Positions 52,009-60,875 of a stretch of 61,138 nt of DNA are shown piece by piece; within the stretch, counting starts at the first letter, position 1, and each line of letters begins with the position of its first letter. The translations under genes and the position numbers were made by a program. The DNA comes from Streptomyces mexicanus (lineage in GTDB: Bacteria > Actinomycetota > Actinomycetes > Streptomycetales > Streptomycetaceae). Below the pieces are notes generated by a model, which was not told where the DNA came from, ran no database searches, and saw only the letters and a list, made by a program, of their open reading frames with translations. Where the stretch lies: positions 4,020,040-4,081,177 of the forward strand of contig NZ_LR732544.1 of assembly GCF_902506575.1 (NCBI RefSeq). The letters are read 5' to 3'.

Positions 52009-52170
52009 TCACGCGTCGTCGGCCGCGTGCACCCGCCGGCCGTCCACGTACGTGCAGGTGCACCCGGGTGCCGCCGATCTCCTCGGTCGCTCCCGCGCAG
52101 GAGTCGCGGTCCAGGACGACGAGGCCGGCGCGGTTGCCGGGACGCAGGGCGCCGGTGTCGTCCACGGGCA
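52009..52170 (-). pseudogene. Frameshifted C-terminal remnant of an amidohydrolase
   Basis: Read on the minus strand, one frame gives DDTGALRPGNRAGLVVLDRD followed by EEIGGTRVH, the typical end of an amidohydrolase/deaminase (composite-domain 'ALxPGxxADLVVLD' pattern). It then shifts by one base near 52060 into CTYVDGRRVHAADDA and a stop, the expected terminal strand. The catalytic body is missing; the preceding DNA is the end of the ATPase gene. It is probably a decayed leftover of a gene replaced by the ATPase-flotillin insertion. A sequencing indel would explain the frameshift but not the missing body. Confidence 0.55.
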
Positions 52171-55100
52171 TCACCCCTCCCCCTCCGCCGGCACCTGCGT
52201 CGCCCCCTGCGGCCGTCCGGCCGCGTGCCGGGCGCGGGGTGCGGCGGCTGCGGGGCGCGGGTCGGCGGCGCGGTCGATGGCGGCCTCGACGGCGGCGAGC
52301 CGGTCGGCGAGCAGCCCGAGCGCGGCGACGGCCCTGGCGACAGGTTCCTCCCCCGGGCCGCCGAGCGCCCGGGCGCGGACGTGCGCGGCCTTCAGCTCGC
52401 TCCAGCGCCGGGCCTGCTCGGGGGTGAGCGTGCCGCGCAGCTCGGCCAGTTTCAGCAGGTTCGCCTCGGCCTGGCCGGTCAGGGTCTGCGCCTCGGCGGT
52501 GAAGTGGTCGTCGATGACCGCGGCCAGCTCGGCGTCGTTCATGACGGGCCGGATCCGCTGGGCGATCCGGTTCAGGGTGCGGTAGGACCCCTGGAGGCGG
52601 AACGGCGGTTCGGTGCGCGTGGCGTCGGACTGCGCGGCGGAGGCGATGTAGGCGGCGTTGACCGCCAGCACCGTCTCGCGCGCGGTGATCAGGTGGCGCA
52701 GGACGGCCACGATGCGCTCGGTCTCGGCGGGCGCGTAGGGGTGCGTGAGCCGGTCCGCGCGTGCCGTGGGGTCGCCCTCGGCGAGGCGGACGAACAGGTC
52801 CAGGTCCGCCCGGTCCCGGCCGGCGAGCGGGGCGAGCACCGGGTGGGAGGTGAGCGCGTTCTCCAGGAAGCTGTACGCGAAGACGTCCTCCTTGCCGGTG
52901 AGGACGTCGCCGAGGTTCCACACGTCCGCGCGGTTGGCCAGCATGTCGGGCACCTGGAAGCGGGCCCCGGACTCGGTGGAGGGGTTGCCGGCCATGCACA
53001 CGGCGAACCGTTTGCCGCGCAGGTCGAAGGTGCGCGGCCGGCCGTCCCACACGCCCTCGATGCGGCGGGTGGCGTCGCACAACGGGATGAACTTCTGCAG
53101 CAGTTCGGGCGAAGTGTGCTGGATGTCGTCCAGGTACAGCAGGGTGTTGGTGCCTGCCGCCAGCGCGAAGTTGATCTTCTCGATCTCCTGGCGGGCGGTG
53201 GCGTCGCGGGCCTCGGCGGGGTCGAGCGAGGTGACGTCCTGCCCGAGGGCCGGGCCGCTGACCTTCACCAGCATCAGGCCGAGGCGGTCGGCGACGTACT
53301 CCATCAGCGTCGTCTTGCCGTAGCCGGGCGGGGACAGCAGGAGCAGCAGGCCGCCGGTGTCGGTGCGCCGGGCGGCGTCGGCGGTGCCCAGTTGCCGGGC
53401 GAGGCTGTCGCCGACGAGCGGCAGGTAGACCTCGTCGATGAGCCGGTTGCGGACGAAGGCGGCCATGGGGCGCGGGCGGTGGTCGTCCAGGCGCAGCCGG
53501 GCCCGTTCGGCCGTGAGCAGGGCGGTCCGGCGGCGCTGGTGGGCGCGCAGGGCGGGCACCTCGCGCTCGGCGAACCGCCGTGTGCGGGCCAGGAACTCGT
53601 CGATCCGCAGCGTGAGGGTGCCGTCGGTGAGGCGGGGGTGCGCGCCGAGGAGCCCCTCGGCGACGGCCGTCGTCCGGGCGTCGGACGTGTAGCGGACGAG
53701 GTCGGGGCACAGCTCGGCGACGACCGCCTCGGCGAGGTCCCCGGCGGTCGGGCCCGCCGCGGTGTCGGGGCCGAGGTCCGTGTCCGGGCCCGGGTCGCGG
53801 TCCGTGCGGGTGCTCGGGCGGGTGTTCGTTCCGGCGGCGGCGTACGCCGACAGCCAGGCCCCGGCCAGCCGGGCGCGCGCGGCGAGGGCGCCGACGGCGG
53901 CCAGGTCGTCGGCGTACGCCGCACCGGCCGGCGCGCGGCGGAACTCGTCCAGCAGTGTGCGGGTGGCGCGGGACAGCACGAAGCCGTCGGGGCCACTCGT
54001 CAGTTCCTCGAAGAGGTAGGCGGCGGCCTCGGGGCAGCACTCGGCGGCCCACGGGGCGACGGCGCCCAGCCGCTCCCAGCCGGTGATCGCCGACGCCAGT
54101 TCCCGTTGCAGCTCGGCGATCGCCGGGAGGGGACCGAAGGTGTCGCGGGCCCGGGCGAGGGAGGCCGCGCGCAGGCTCCAGTCGGTGCGCTGCCCGGCCG
54201 TGGTGCCGTGCGCCCAGAACAGCTGGGCGGCGGCGCGGGCGGCCGGCTCGTGCCGCAGGGTGCCCGCCTGCTCGTACAGCGGCAGCAGCGCGGTGAGGAT
54301 CACGGTGGCGTCGTGGTCGTGGACGCCGCGCTCGTGGCCCTCGTCGTACGCCTCCTGGGCCGCCCGCCGGACCAGATCCGGCAGGTCGGCCGCGGCGAGG
54401 GCGGCCGGGCCGTGCTCCCTGAGCAGGCGGGCGGCCAGGTGCTCGGCGCGGTAGACCTCGCCGGACTCCGACGGCAGGGCACGCTCCCCGTACGAGCGGG
54501 CCGCCAGGATCTCCGGGTCGGTGACCGGCGCGCGGTAGTCGGTGCCGGTCAGCGCGATGGCGAGGCCGTCGCCGTCCGGGACGAGCGCGAGGTCGAGGGG
54601 CTGGGTGGTGACGGTGAAGCGGTGGGTGCCCAGGCGCAGGGTGCGGCCGCCGTCGGCGTACAGCTCGGTACGGTCGCGCAGAGCCCGGGCGGCCTCCTGG
54701 CGGGCGGACTCCAGGCGGCCGTCCAGTTCTTCGGCGCGTACGGTGTCGCCGAGTGCCCGCAGCTCCTCGGCGCTGCGGCGCACCCGGGCGACCAGGGGGT
54801 CGGAGGCGAAGTAGGTGCTGACGGCGTCGGCGTCCGCCAGTGCGGACGCGCGGCGGGTGACCGTCCGAAGGACGCGGTCGGCGGCCGCCGCCAGCTGCTC
54901 GGCGCGGCGGGCCCGGGCGTCGAGCAGGGTCTGCTTGCGGGCGGCGAACGCCTCGTGGGTCTCGGTGCGCCGGCCGGCCAGTTCGGTGAGGAAGTCGTCG
55001 AACTCCGCGAAGCGGGACTCCAGGGTCTCCAGCCGGGCCAGCGTCGCCGACAGCTGCTCGTCGCAGGCGTCGGGGCTGTCGGCGGCGGCGAGGGCCGCCG

Positions 55101-57294
55101 TGACCGTCTGGGTGAGCAGGGCCAGTTCGGCGGCGAACTCGGCGCGCCCCTCGTGCGCGCGCAGGGCGCGGCGGCGCGCGTCGAGGACGGCGCGGGCCCG
55201 GTTGACCCCGCCGAGCACCTCCGAGACGCGTTCCAGGACGGCCGTGCGCTCGGTGGCGTCCCCGGTGTCGAGACCGGCGACGACCTCGGTGACGGTCCTC
55301 AGTCCCTCGGCGAGGGCGTCGGCGCGGGCCGCCACCGGTGCCGCCTCGGCGGCCGTGGCGATCGCCCCGGCGTCGGCGACGAGCCGCTCGACGTCCGCGT
55401 GGTGTTCGGCGAAGGCGTCCTCGCGGGCCAGGTGTGTCACCGCGCGCTGCCCGAAGGCCGCGAGGTCCGCCTCCGCCTCGGCGGCCAGGGCGTCGATGCG
55501 GGCGGTGTCCGCGTACCGCATCTCCTTCAGGGTCAGCAGGTGTCCCTGCGCCTGCCGCAGCGCGGTCAGGCCGCTCACCCAGGCGGCGGCGGTCCGCGGT
55601 GCCCGGCCGCGCAGCCGGCGCACCACCGCCGCGAGCCGGTCGGCGGCCTCGTCGAGGGCGTCGGCGGCCCGCCGGGTCAGCAGGCGTACGGTGCGGAACT
55701 CCTCCAGTACCTGCTCGGCGGTGGCGCGCACGGCCCGCAGCGGGGTGAGCAGGTCGCCCAGGCCCGCATCGCCCAGCCAGTGGTGGGTGTCGGCCGCCCG
55801 CACGCAGGCGGCGACCAGCTCCTGGTACATCTGAGTCGTCGCGGTGGTCCGGGCGACGGTGCGGCCGACGGCCAGGCAGTCCGCGATGCCCCGGACGAGG
55901 TCGGCGTTGCCGATCCGGGCCAGCGGGCCGCTGCCGCCCGCGGCGGCGGCGTGGGTGTCGGAGACGTACGGCGACGACCACGTCTGCAGCGCGTGGACGC
56001 GGGCCGGCTCCTCGCCCCCGTCCCGCAGCACCAGCAGGGTCCCGTCGTCGAAGCACGTCCAGCCCCGGCAGGTCAGCGGGGCGGTGAACTCCTGGCGGAT
56101 GGTGTTGTACGACAGCAGCAGGCCGCGTCCCTCGGCGCGGGCGCGGAAGGTGTACAGGACGTCCTCGCCGTAGGGCGAGCGCACCGCGCGCTCGCACTCC
56201 AGGCCCGCGGTGTCCACGTCGAAGACCTTGTGCGCGCCGGTGGCGAGGCAGTAGCCGCCGGGGAAGACGACGCCCTGCTCGTCGGGCAGGCGCCGGCAGC
56301 CCCGGCCGATGCCGTCGAGGCGGACCACCGTCCCGGTGAGGGTGTTGAACACCAGGTGCCGGTCGGTGTCCTCCTTGTAGGGGCGCACCCGCAGCAGGAT
56401 CAGCGCGCCCACCCGCGCGTGCGCGACGGCCGCGTCGGCGAGGGCCTGCAGCGGCTCGTCCACCGGCTCGCGGTACAGCTCCTCGCCCGCCGCGGTGCGC
56501 ACTGTCAGCGAGCCCCCGACGGTCGTGACGCGCAGGTGCCCCTGCACGAGGATGTGCGCCTCGGCGCCCGGCACGTGGTCCTCGCGGGTCGCCCGCGTCC
56601 ACGGGAAGTCGTGGGCGGGCGGCAGGACGTGGTCCTTCTCGCCGCGTGCGTCCAGGAACGTTGCCCGCCCGTTCGCGGTCAGCGTCCAGCGCAGCACACG
56701 GATGTCGTCCGCCGTGTCACCGGTGCGGAAGACGGCCAGCAGCCGGTCTTCGGCGCGCGTCAGCCGCAGCAGGCGGGCCTGGCGGTAGTAGCGGTGCAGG
56801 TCCGCGAACTCCCGCTGGAATGCGGGGTCGTCGAGCAGTCCGGGGACGGCGTCGGCGGACAGCCGGTTCAGGTCGCGGTCGTACAGGGCGAGGACGTCGG
56901 CGACCTGTTCGACGGGCCCGGTGGCGGTGCAGCCGAACAGCAGGCGGTCGCCGACCGCGACGACGTCCCGGGGCACGCTCGGCTGGTCGGTGCGCAGCCG
57001 CGCGGTGCCGGTGAGGTCGAACCGGGTGGCGCCGAACTCCGCGACGCGGCGGGCGTCGAGGGCTTCGGCGGCCCGGGCCAGCTCGGCGGCCTGCGCGGTG
57101 AGCCGGTCGCGCAGCACCTCGTAGGTGCCGGCGTCGACGGCGTCGTACGGGACGGGACCGAACGACGCGGAGTCCCGCGACGCCGACCCGTGCGGCGCGG
57201 GGCCGGAGCCCACGGCCCCGTGGGAGGCGGAGCCGTGGGAGGCGGGGTCGCGCGGCGCGGGGCCGGTCGACGACGTCTTCAGGGCCGTCGCCAT
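52171..57294 (-). CDS. Giant AAA+ ATPase of the 'DNA repair ATPase' (DUF3686-like) family
   Basis: A 1707-residue protein. Residues 12-46 are low-complexity (SHGSASHGAV type). About 70-470 is strand-rich and propeller-like, about 500-900 is helical with coiled-coil character (many Ala/Glu/Arg), and an AAA+ module lies near 1290-1560: Walker A LSPPGYGKTTLMEY (about 1322), Walker B LLYLDDIQHT and sensor-1 FAVCMAGNPSTES. Proteins of this kind are annotated as DNA repair ATPases without direct evidence and, as I recall, often sit beside YqiK-type flotillins, as here. Its ATG lies one base after the flotillin stop. The partner suggests a membrane-tethered stress or remodelling machine. Confidence 0.85.
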   Translation of the reverse strand: MATALKTSSTGPAPRDPASHGSASHGAVGSGPAPHGSASRDSASFGPVPYDAVDAGTYEVLRDRLTAQAAELARAAEALDARRVAEFGATRFDLTGTARLRTDQPSVPRDVVAVGDRLLFGCTATGPVEQVADVLALYDRDLNRLSADAVPGLLDDPAFQREFADLHRYYRQARLLRLTRAEDRLLAVFRTGDTADDIRVLRWTLTANGRATFLDARGEKDHVLPPAHDFPWTRATREDHVPGAEAHILVQGHLRVTTVGGSLTVRTAAGEELYREPVDEPLQALADAAVAHARVGALILLRVRPYKEDTDRHLVFNTLTGTVVRLDGIGRGCRRLPDEQGVVFPGGYCLATGAHKVFDVDTAGLECERAVRSPYGEDVLYTFRARAEGRGLLLSYNTIRQEFTAPLTCRGWTCFDDGTLLVLRDGGEEPARVHALQTWSSPYVSDTHAAAAGGSGPLARIGNADLVRGIADCLAVGRTVARTTATTQMYQELVAACVRAADTHHWLGDAGLGDLLTPLRAVRATAEQVLEEFRTVRLLTRRAADALDEAADRLAAVVRRLRGRAPRTAAAWVSGLTALRQAQGHLLTLKEMRYADTARIDALAAEAEADLAAFGQRAVTHLAREDAFAEHHADVERLVADAGAIATAAEAAPVAARADALAEGLRTVTEVVAGLDTGDATERTAVLERVSEVLGGVNRARAVLDARRRALRAHEGRAEFAAELALLTQTVTAALAAADSPDACDEQLSATLARLETLESRFAEFDDFLTELAGRRTETHEAFAARKQTLLDARARRAEQLAAAADRVLRTVTRRASALADADAVSTYFASDPLVARVRRSAEELRALGDTVRAEELDGRLESARQEAARALRDRTELYADGGRTLRLGTHRFTVTTQPLDLALVPDGDGLAIALTGTDYRAPVTDPEILAARSYGERALPSESGEVYRAEHLAARLLREHGPAALAAADLPDLVRRAAQEAYDEGHERGVHDHDATVILTALLPLYEQAGTLRHEPAARAAAQLFWAHGTTAGQRTDWSLRAASLARARDTFGPLPAIAELQRELASAITGWERLGAVAPWAAECCPEAAAYLFEELTSGPDGFVLSRATRTLLDEFRRAPAGAAYADDLAAVGALAARARLAGAWLSAYAAAGTNTRPSTRTDRDPGPDTDLGPDTAAGPTAGDLAEAVVAELCPDLVRYTSDARTTAVAEGLLGAHPRLTDGTLTLRIDEFLARTRRFAEREVPALRAHQRRRTALLTAERARLRLDDHRPRPMAAFVRNRLIDEVYLPLVGDSLARQLGTADAARRTDTGGLLLLLSPPGYGKTTLMEYVADRLGLMLVKVSGPALGQDVTSLDPAEARDATARQEIEKINFALAAGTNTLLYLDDIQHTSPELLQKFIPLCDATRRIEGVWDGRPRTFDLRGKRFAVCMAGNPSTESGARFQVPDMLANRADVWNLGDVLTGKEDVFAYSFLENALTSHPVLAPLAGRDRADLDLFVRLAEGDPTARADRLTHPYAPAETERIVAVLRHLITARETVLAVNAAYIASAAQSDATRTEPPFRLQGSYRTLNRIAQRIRPVMNDAELAAVIDDHFTAEAQTLTGQAEANLLKLAELRGTLTPEQARRWSELKAAHVRARALGGPGEEPVARAVAALGLLADRLAAVEAAIDRAADPRPAAAAPRARHAAGRPQGATQVPAEGEG

Positions 57295-57295
57295 G

Positions 57296-59329
57296 TCAGG
57301 CCCTGCCCGTGCCGTTCAGGGCGGTGAGCGGGGTGTCGGCCAGGCCCAGTTCGCCGGCGCGGTCCAGGAGCCGCTGCAGCTGCCCGGTGTCGGGGCCGCC
57401 CGCCTTCATCAGCTTCATCAGCAGCGCGGACACCGTGAGGTTCTGCACGTCGGCGGTGGTGACCGAACCGAGGATCCGGCCCAGGTCGTCGGTGAAGCGC
57501 GAGGAGCCGTCCAGCCACGGCCCGGCCAGGGCCCGGGCCGTCTCGGAGTGCTGGACGAACCCGTCGACGCCCTTGCCGAGCGCGATCGAGGACATCAGCC
57601 GGTCGAAGAAGACCGACTCGCCGCCGACGATGTCGATGTCGGCGTTCTCCAGCCCGGTCGCCAGGACGGTGGCCTGCGCCTCGGCCACCTGGCGCTGCGC
57701 GTCCAGCCCGGCGAGGCGGATCTCCTTCTCCGCCTGCAGCCGCAGCCGGTACTCCTCGTGCTCGCGGGAGGCGTCGTCCAGGGCGGCCATCGCCGCCGCC
57801 TTCTCGGTCAGGCCCGCCGCCTCGGCCTTCAGCTTCTCCCCGATGGCCGTGGCCTCCGCCAGGGCCTTGGCCCGCACCCCCTCGGCCTCGGCGCGCAGCC
57901 GGGCCTGGGTCGCCTCCGCCTCGGCACGGCCCGCCTTCTCGATGACGTCCGCCTCCTTGTCGCGGACCTGGACCGCCGCCAGCCCCTCGGCCGCGGCCTC
58001 GGCCTGAACCGCCTCCGCCAGGCGCAGCTTGGCCTTCGCGTCGAGGTCGGCGGTCTTCAACCGGGCCTCGGCGAGGGTCAGTTCCTCGGCGGCACGGTGG
58101 GCGGCGGCCTGCTCCGCGGCCTCGGCGGCCTTGATGTCCTTGACCAGCTTCTCCTGCGCCGCGGCCTCGGCGGCGATGACGACGGCCTGCCGCTCCCGCT
58201 CGGCCTGCTCGACCGCGCGCAGCTTCTTGATGGACTCCTCCTGCTCGGCGACCGTGCGGTCCACCGCGACCCGCTCGCGGACGACCTCGGCGATCTGCCG
58301 CTTCTCCGCCTCGACCTCCTTCTCCGCGGCGATCTTCGTCAGTTGCGTCTCCCGCTCGCGGGCGATGACCTCCAGCAGCCGGTCCTTCTCGATGCGTTCG
58401 TTCTCCACGGCGATGACCCGCTCGCGGTTCTTCGCGGCGACGGCGACCTCGCGGGCCTGGTTCTCGCGCTGGATGCCGAGCTGTTCCTCGGTGCGCAGGA
58501 ACGCGGTCTGCGCGCGCAGCCGCTCCTCCTCCACCACCCGCGCGGTCTCGGCCTCCTCGCGGGCCCGGGAGGTCTCGATCTCCCGTCGCTGCTTGATCTC
58601 GGCGTCGGCCTGCCGCCGCTCCAGCTCCAGGATGGCCTCGCGCGCGTCGACGTTCTGCCGGGTGATCTCCTTCTCCTCCGTGCGCTGCGCCTCGTTGGTG
58701 CGCACGTGCTCCACGGCCGTCAGTTCGGTGATCTTGCGGATGCCCTGGGCGTCGAGGACGTTGGCCGGGTCGAGCTGGTTGACCGGCGTCTGCTCCAGGT
58801 AGTCGATCGCCGCGTCCTCCAGGTGGTAGCCGTTGAGGTCGACGCCGATGACCTCGATGATCCGGTACCGCAGCTCCTCGCGCTTGGTGTACAGGTCGGT
58901 GAAGTCCATCTGCTTGCCGACGGTCTTCAGCGCCTCGGAGAACTTCGCGTGGAACAGCTCCCGCAGCGTGTCCTGGTGGCTGGCGCGTTCGGTGCCCACG
59001 GACTGGGCGACCTTGATGACGTCCTCCACGGTCTTGTTGACCTTGACGAAGAACGAGATGCGGATGTCCGCGCGGATGTTGTCCTTGCAGATCAGGCCGT
59101 CCTTGCCGACCCGGGTGATCTCGATGGCCTTCACCGAGATGTCCATCACCTCGGCCTTGTGCAGCACCGGCAGCACGATCTGGCCGGTGAAGGTCACGTC
59201 GACCCTGCGCATCTTCGACACGATCAGCGCCTTGCCCTGCTCCACCTTCCGGAACAACCGGGAGACGACGAGCAGCACGGCGACGACGACCAGCAGGAGG
59301 GCGGCGGCGAGCACGCCGAACACAGTCAT
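57296..59329 (-). CDS. Flotillin / SPFH (band 7) protein, YqiK type
   Basis: A 677-residue membrane scaffold. One N-terminal helix (VFGVLAAALLLVVVAVLLVV) is followed by the SPFH domain (about 35-230, ALIVSKMRRVDVTFTGQIVL ... GKDGLICKDNIRADIRISFF). A coiled coil of about 330 residues rich in Glu-Ala and Arg-Glu repeats comes next, then a C-terminal flotillin domain with GGESVFFDRLMSSIALGKGV. It should oligomerise in lipid microdomains. The start at 59329 has AAGGACG upstream. It is the first gene of a two-gene operon with the giant ATPase, divergent from a PucR-type regulator. Confidence 0.92.
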   Translation of the reverse strand: MTVFGVLAAALLLVVVAVLLVVSRLFRKVEQGKALIVSKMRRVDVTFTGQIVLPVLHKAEVMDISVKAIEITRVGKDGLICKDNIRADIRISFFVKVNKTVEDVIKVAQSVGTERASHQDTLRELFHAKFSEALKTVGKQMDFTDLYTKREELRYRIIEVIGVDLNGYHLEDAAIDYLEQTPVNQLDPANVLDAQGIRKITELTAVEHVRTNEAQRTEEKEITRQNVDAREAILELERRQADAEIKQRREIETSRAREEAETARVVEEERLRAQTAFLRTEEQLGIQRENQAREVAVAAKNRERVIAVENERIEKDRLLEVIARERETQLTKIAAEKEVEAEKRQIAEVVRERVAVDRTVAEQEESIKKLRAVEQAERERQAVVIAAEAAAQEKLVKDIKAAEAAEQAAAHRAAEELTLAEARLKTADLDAKAKLRLAEAVQAEAAAEGLAAVQVRDKEADVIEKAGRAEAEATQARLRAEAEGVRAKALAEATAIGEKLKAEAAGLTEKAAAMAALDDASREHEEYRLRLQAEKEIRLAGLDAQRQVAEAQATVLATGLENADIDIVGGESVFFDRLMSSIALGKGVDGFVQHSETARALAGPWLDGSSRFTDDLGRILGSVTTADVQNLTVSALLMKLMKAGGPDTGQLQRLLDRAGELGLADTPLTALNGTGRA

Positions 59330-59501
59330 GGCACACGTCCTTGTGGCAGGCGGGACAGGCGGAGAAAGAGCCGGGAGAACGGTCCCGAGGGGCGGGCCGG
59401 CTGTGCACGGCCCGGTCCCGCCCGGCTCCCGTACGGCCGCGCCCGCCCCCCGTACGGGCACGGCCGACGTCCGCATCCGGTCCGGTCCGGTGCCGGAAAC
59501 C

Positions 59502-59516
59502 TGCCGGTGTCCGGCA
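59502..59516. promoter_or_regulatory. TGCCGG-N3-CCGGCA palindrome, upstream copy
   Basis: TGCCGG-TGT-CCGGCA lies between the flotillin and PucR starts, 173-187 bp upstream of the flotillin gene. It matches the core of the palindrome at 59575-59595, suggesting that one regulator controls both directions. Related GCCGG half-sites are nearby. Confidence 0.55.
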
Positions 59517-59574
59517 CCGGAGCCGTCCGTGGTGCTCCCCCGGCGCCATGCTGCCCGACCGACGCATGCCGGCG

Positions 59575-59606
59575 CATTGCCGGTTTCCGGCAATGTTCAC
59601 TAGGGT
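59575..59606 (+). promoter_or_regulatory. PucR-gene promoter overlapped by CATTGCCGG-N3-CCGGCAATG
   Basis: A perfect 9-bp-arm palindrome (59575-59595, spacer TTT) contains the -35 hexamer TTGCCG (59577-59582); 18 bp later comes TAGGGT (59601-59606), a good HrdB-type -10. Transcription would begin near 59613, about 54 nt before the GTG. A regulator on the palindrome would block the -35, so autoregulation is likely. Confidence 0.7.
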
Positions 59607-59666
59607 CTGCGTGCCGGTGAGCCGTCAGGAAGGCGTCAACGGCGCGTCAGGGCAGGGGGGAACGAC

Positions 59667-60725
59667 GTGACGGAACGGGACATTCCCGAGCAGTATCTGG
59701 CGGGGTACGCCCGCATCCTGAGCGACGTCGCCGCCACCGGGCGGCGCCTGACCCGCCAGGAACTCGACTCCCGGCGCGCCCTCGGCGAACAGGCCGCCGA
59801 GGCCGGATACGGGCTGCGCGCCCTGGTCGGCGCCCCCCCCGCCGCGGCCCGCGCCGTCTGGCCGGCCTCCCCCGGCCTGGCCGACGGCGCGCTGGCCGCC
59901 CTCCACCAGGCCGTCGACGCCTTCGCCGAGGGCTACGAGCGCGCCCAGCGCCTGGCCGTACGCCAGGAGGAGGCCGCACGGCGGGAGTTCATCGACGACC
60001 TCCTCTACGGCCGCAGCGACCTGGGCCGGCTCGCCGAGCGCGCCGAACGCTTCGGCCTGAGGCTGTCCCACGCCCACGCCGTCGCCGTCGCCCAGGGCCC
60101 CACTCCCTACACCGAGGGCGACGCCGTACCGCGCCGGGTGGAGCAGGCCCTGCTGGCCCGCTTCGGCAACCGCGACGTGCTGCTCACCACCAAGGACGGC
60201 CGCCTGCTGTGCATCGCGCCCGGTCACGAGGAGGAGGTGCTGCCCTGCTTCGCCCAGCAGGCCCACGCCGCCGCCGACGGCAGCCGTGTCGCCCTCGGCC
60301 GCCCGCGGCCCGGCCCCGGCGGGGTGGTCCAGTCCTACGAAGAGGCCCTCAACGCCCTGGAGATGGCCGAACGCCTCGGCCTGGACGACCCCGTCCTGCA
60401 CGCGGGGGACCTGCTGGTCTCCCCGGTCCTGGCCCGCGCCCGCCAGGCCATGGCCGACCTGGTCCAGGCCACCCTCGGCCCGCTCACCACCGCCCGCGGC
60501 GGCGCCCAGCCCCTGCTGGACACCCTCACCGCCTACTTCGACGCCGGCTGCGTGGCCACCGAGGCGGCCCGCCGGCTGTCCCTGAGCGTGCGCGCCCTGA
60601 CCTACCGCCTGGCGCGCATCCACCACCTCACCGGCGCCGACCCCTCCGACCCGGCCCACCGCTACAAGCTGCAGACCGCCACGATCGGCGCCCGCCTGCT
60701 GGACTGGCCGGCGAAGGAGCTGTGA
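59667..60725 (+). CDS. PucR/CdaR-type regulator
   Basis: A 352-residue regulator. A helical N-terminal region (about 1-120) is followed by a CdaR-type GGDEF-like domain (about 125-270, AHAVAVAQGPTPYTEGDAVP ... SYEEALNALEMAERLGLDDP) and the C-terminal PucR helix-turn-helix (about 285-345, LLDTLTAYFDAGCVATEAAR then LSLSVRALTYRLARIHHLTG). Such regulators respond to small metabolites (purines, amino acids, polyols). It diverges from the flotillin-ATPase operon and has palindromic sites in the shared 337-bp region, so that operon is a likely target. The GTG follows a G-rich ribosome site. Confidence 0.85.
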   Translation: MTERDIPEQYLAGYARILSDVAATGRRLTRQELDSRRALGEQAAEAGYGLRALVGAPPAAARAVWPASPGLADGALAALHQAVDAFAEGYERAQRLAVRQEEAARREFIDDLLYGRSDLGRLAERAERFGLRLSHAHAVAVAQGPTPYTEGDAVPRRVEQALLARFGNRDVLLTTKDGRLLCIAPGHEEEVLPCFAQQAHAAADGSRVALGRPRPGPGGVVQSYEEALNALEMAERLGLDDPVLHAGDLLVSPVLARARQAMADLVQATLGPLTTARGGAQPLLDTLTAYFDAGCVATEAARRLSLSVRALTYRLARIHHLTGADPSDPAHRYKLQTATIGARLLDWPAKEL

Positions 60726-60769
60726 GCCGGGCCGCCCGGACGGCGGCAGGTCCACCCGGGCGGCCTCAC
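60722..60769 (+). terminator. Stem-loop after the PucR-type gene
   Basis: GGCCGCCCGG pairs with CCGGGCGGCC, with outer GTGAG/CTCAC pairing across a 3-nt bulge. The stem overlaps the stop codon. Confidence 0.75.
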
Positions 60770-60875
60770 GACATCACACCGCCAACCCGCCCGACATGCC
60801 GGTCATGTGCCCTGTCGTTACGTTCGTCGCAGGTCGGTCGCCCGGACCGACGTCCGTGCGACAGAGGGAAGAGAC

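Noticed and set aside
51367..57327. A nearly 2000-codon open frame antisense to the giant ATPase gene
   Set aside because: GC-rich third positions keep the complementary frame free of stops. Its product is Arg/Gly/Val-rich without motifs, whereas the minus-strand frame has Walker motifs and family similarity.
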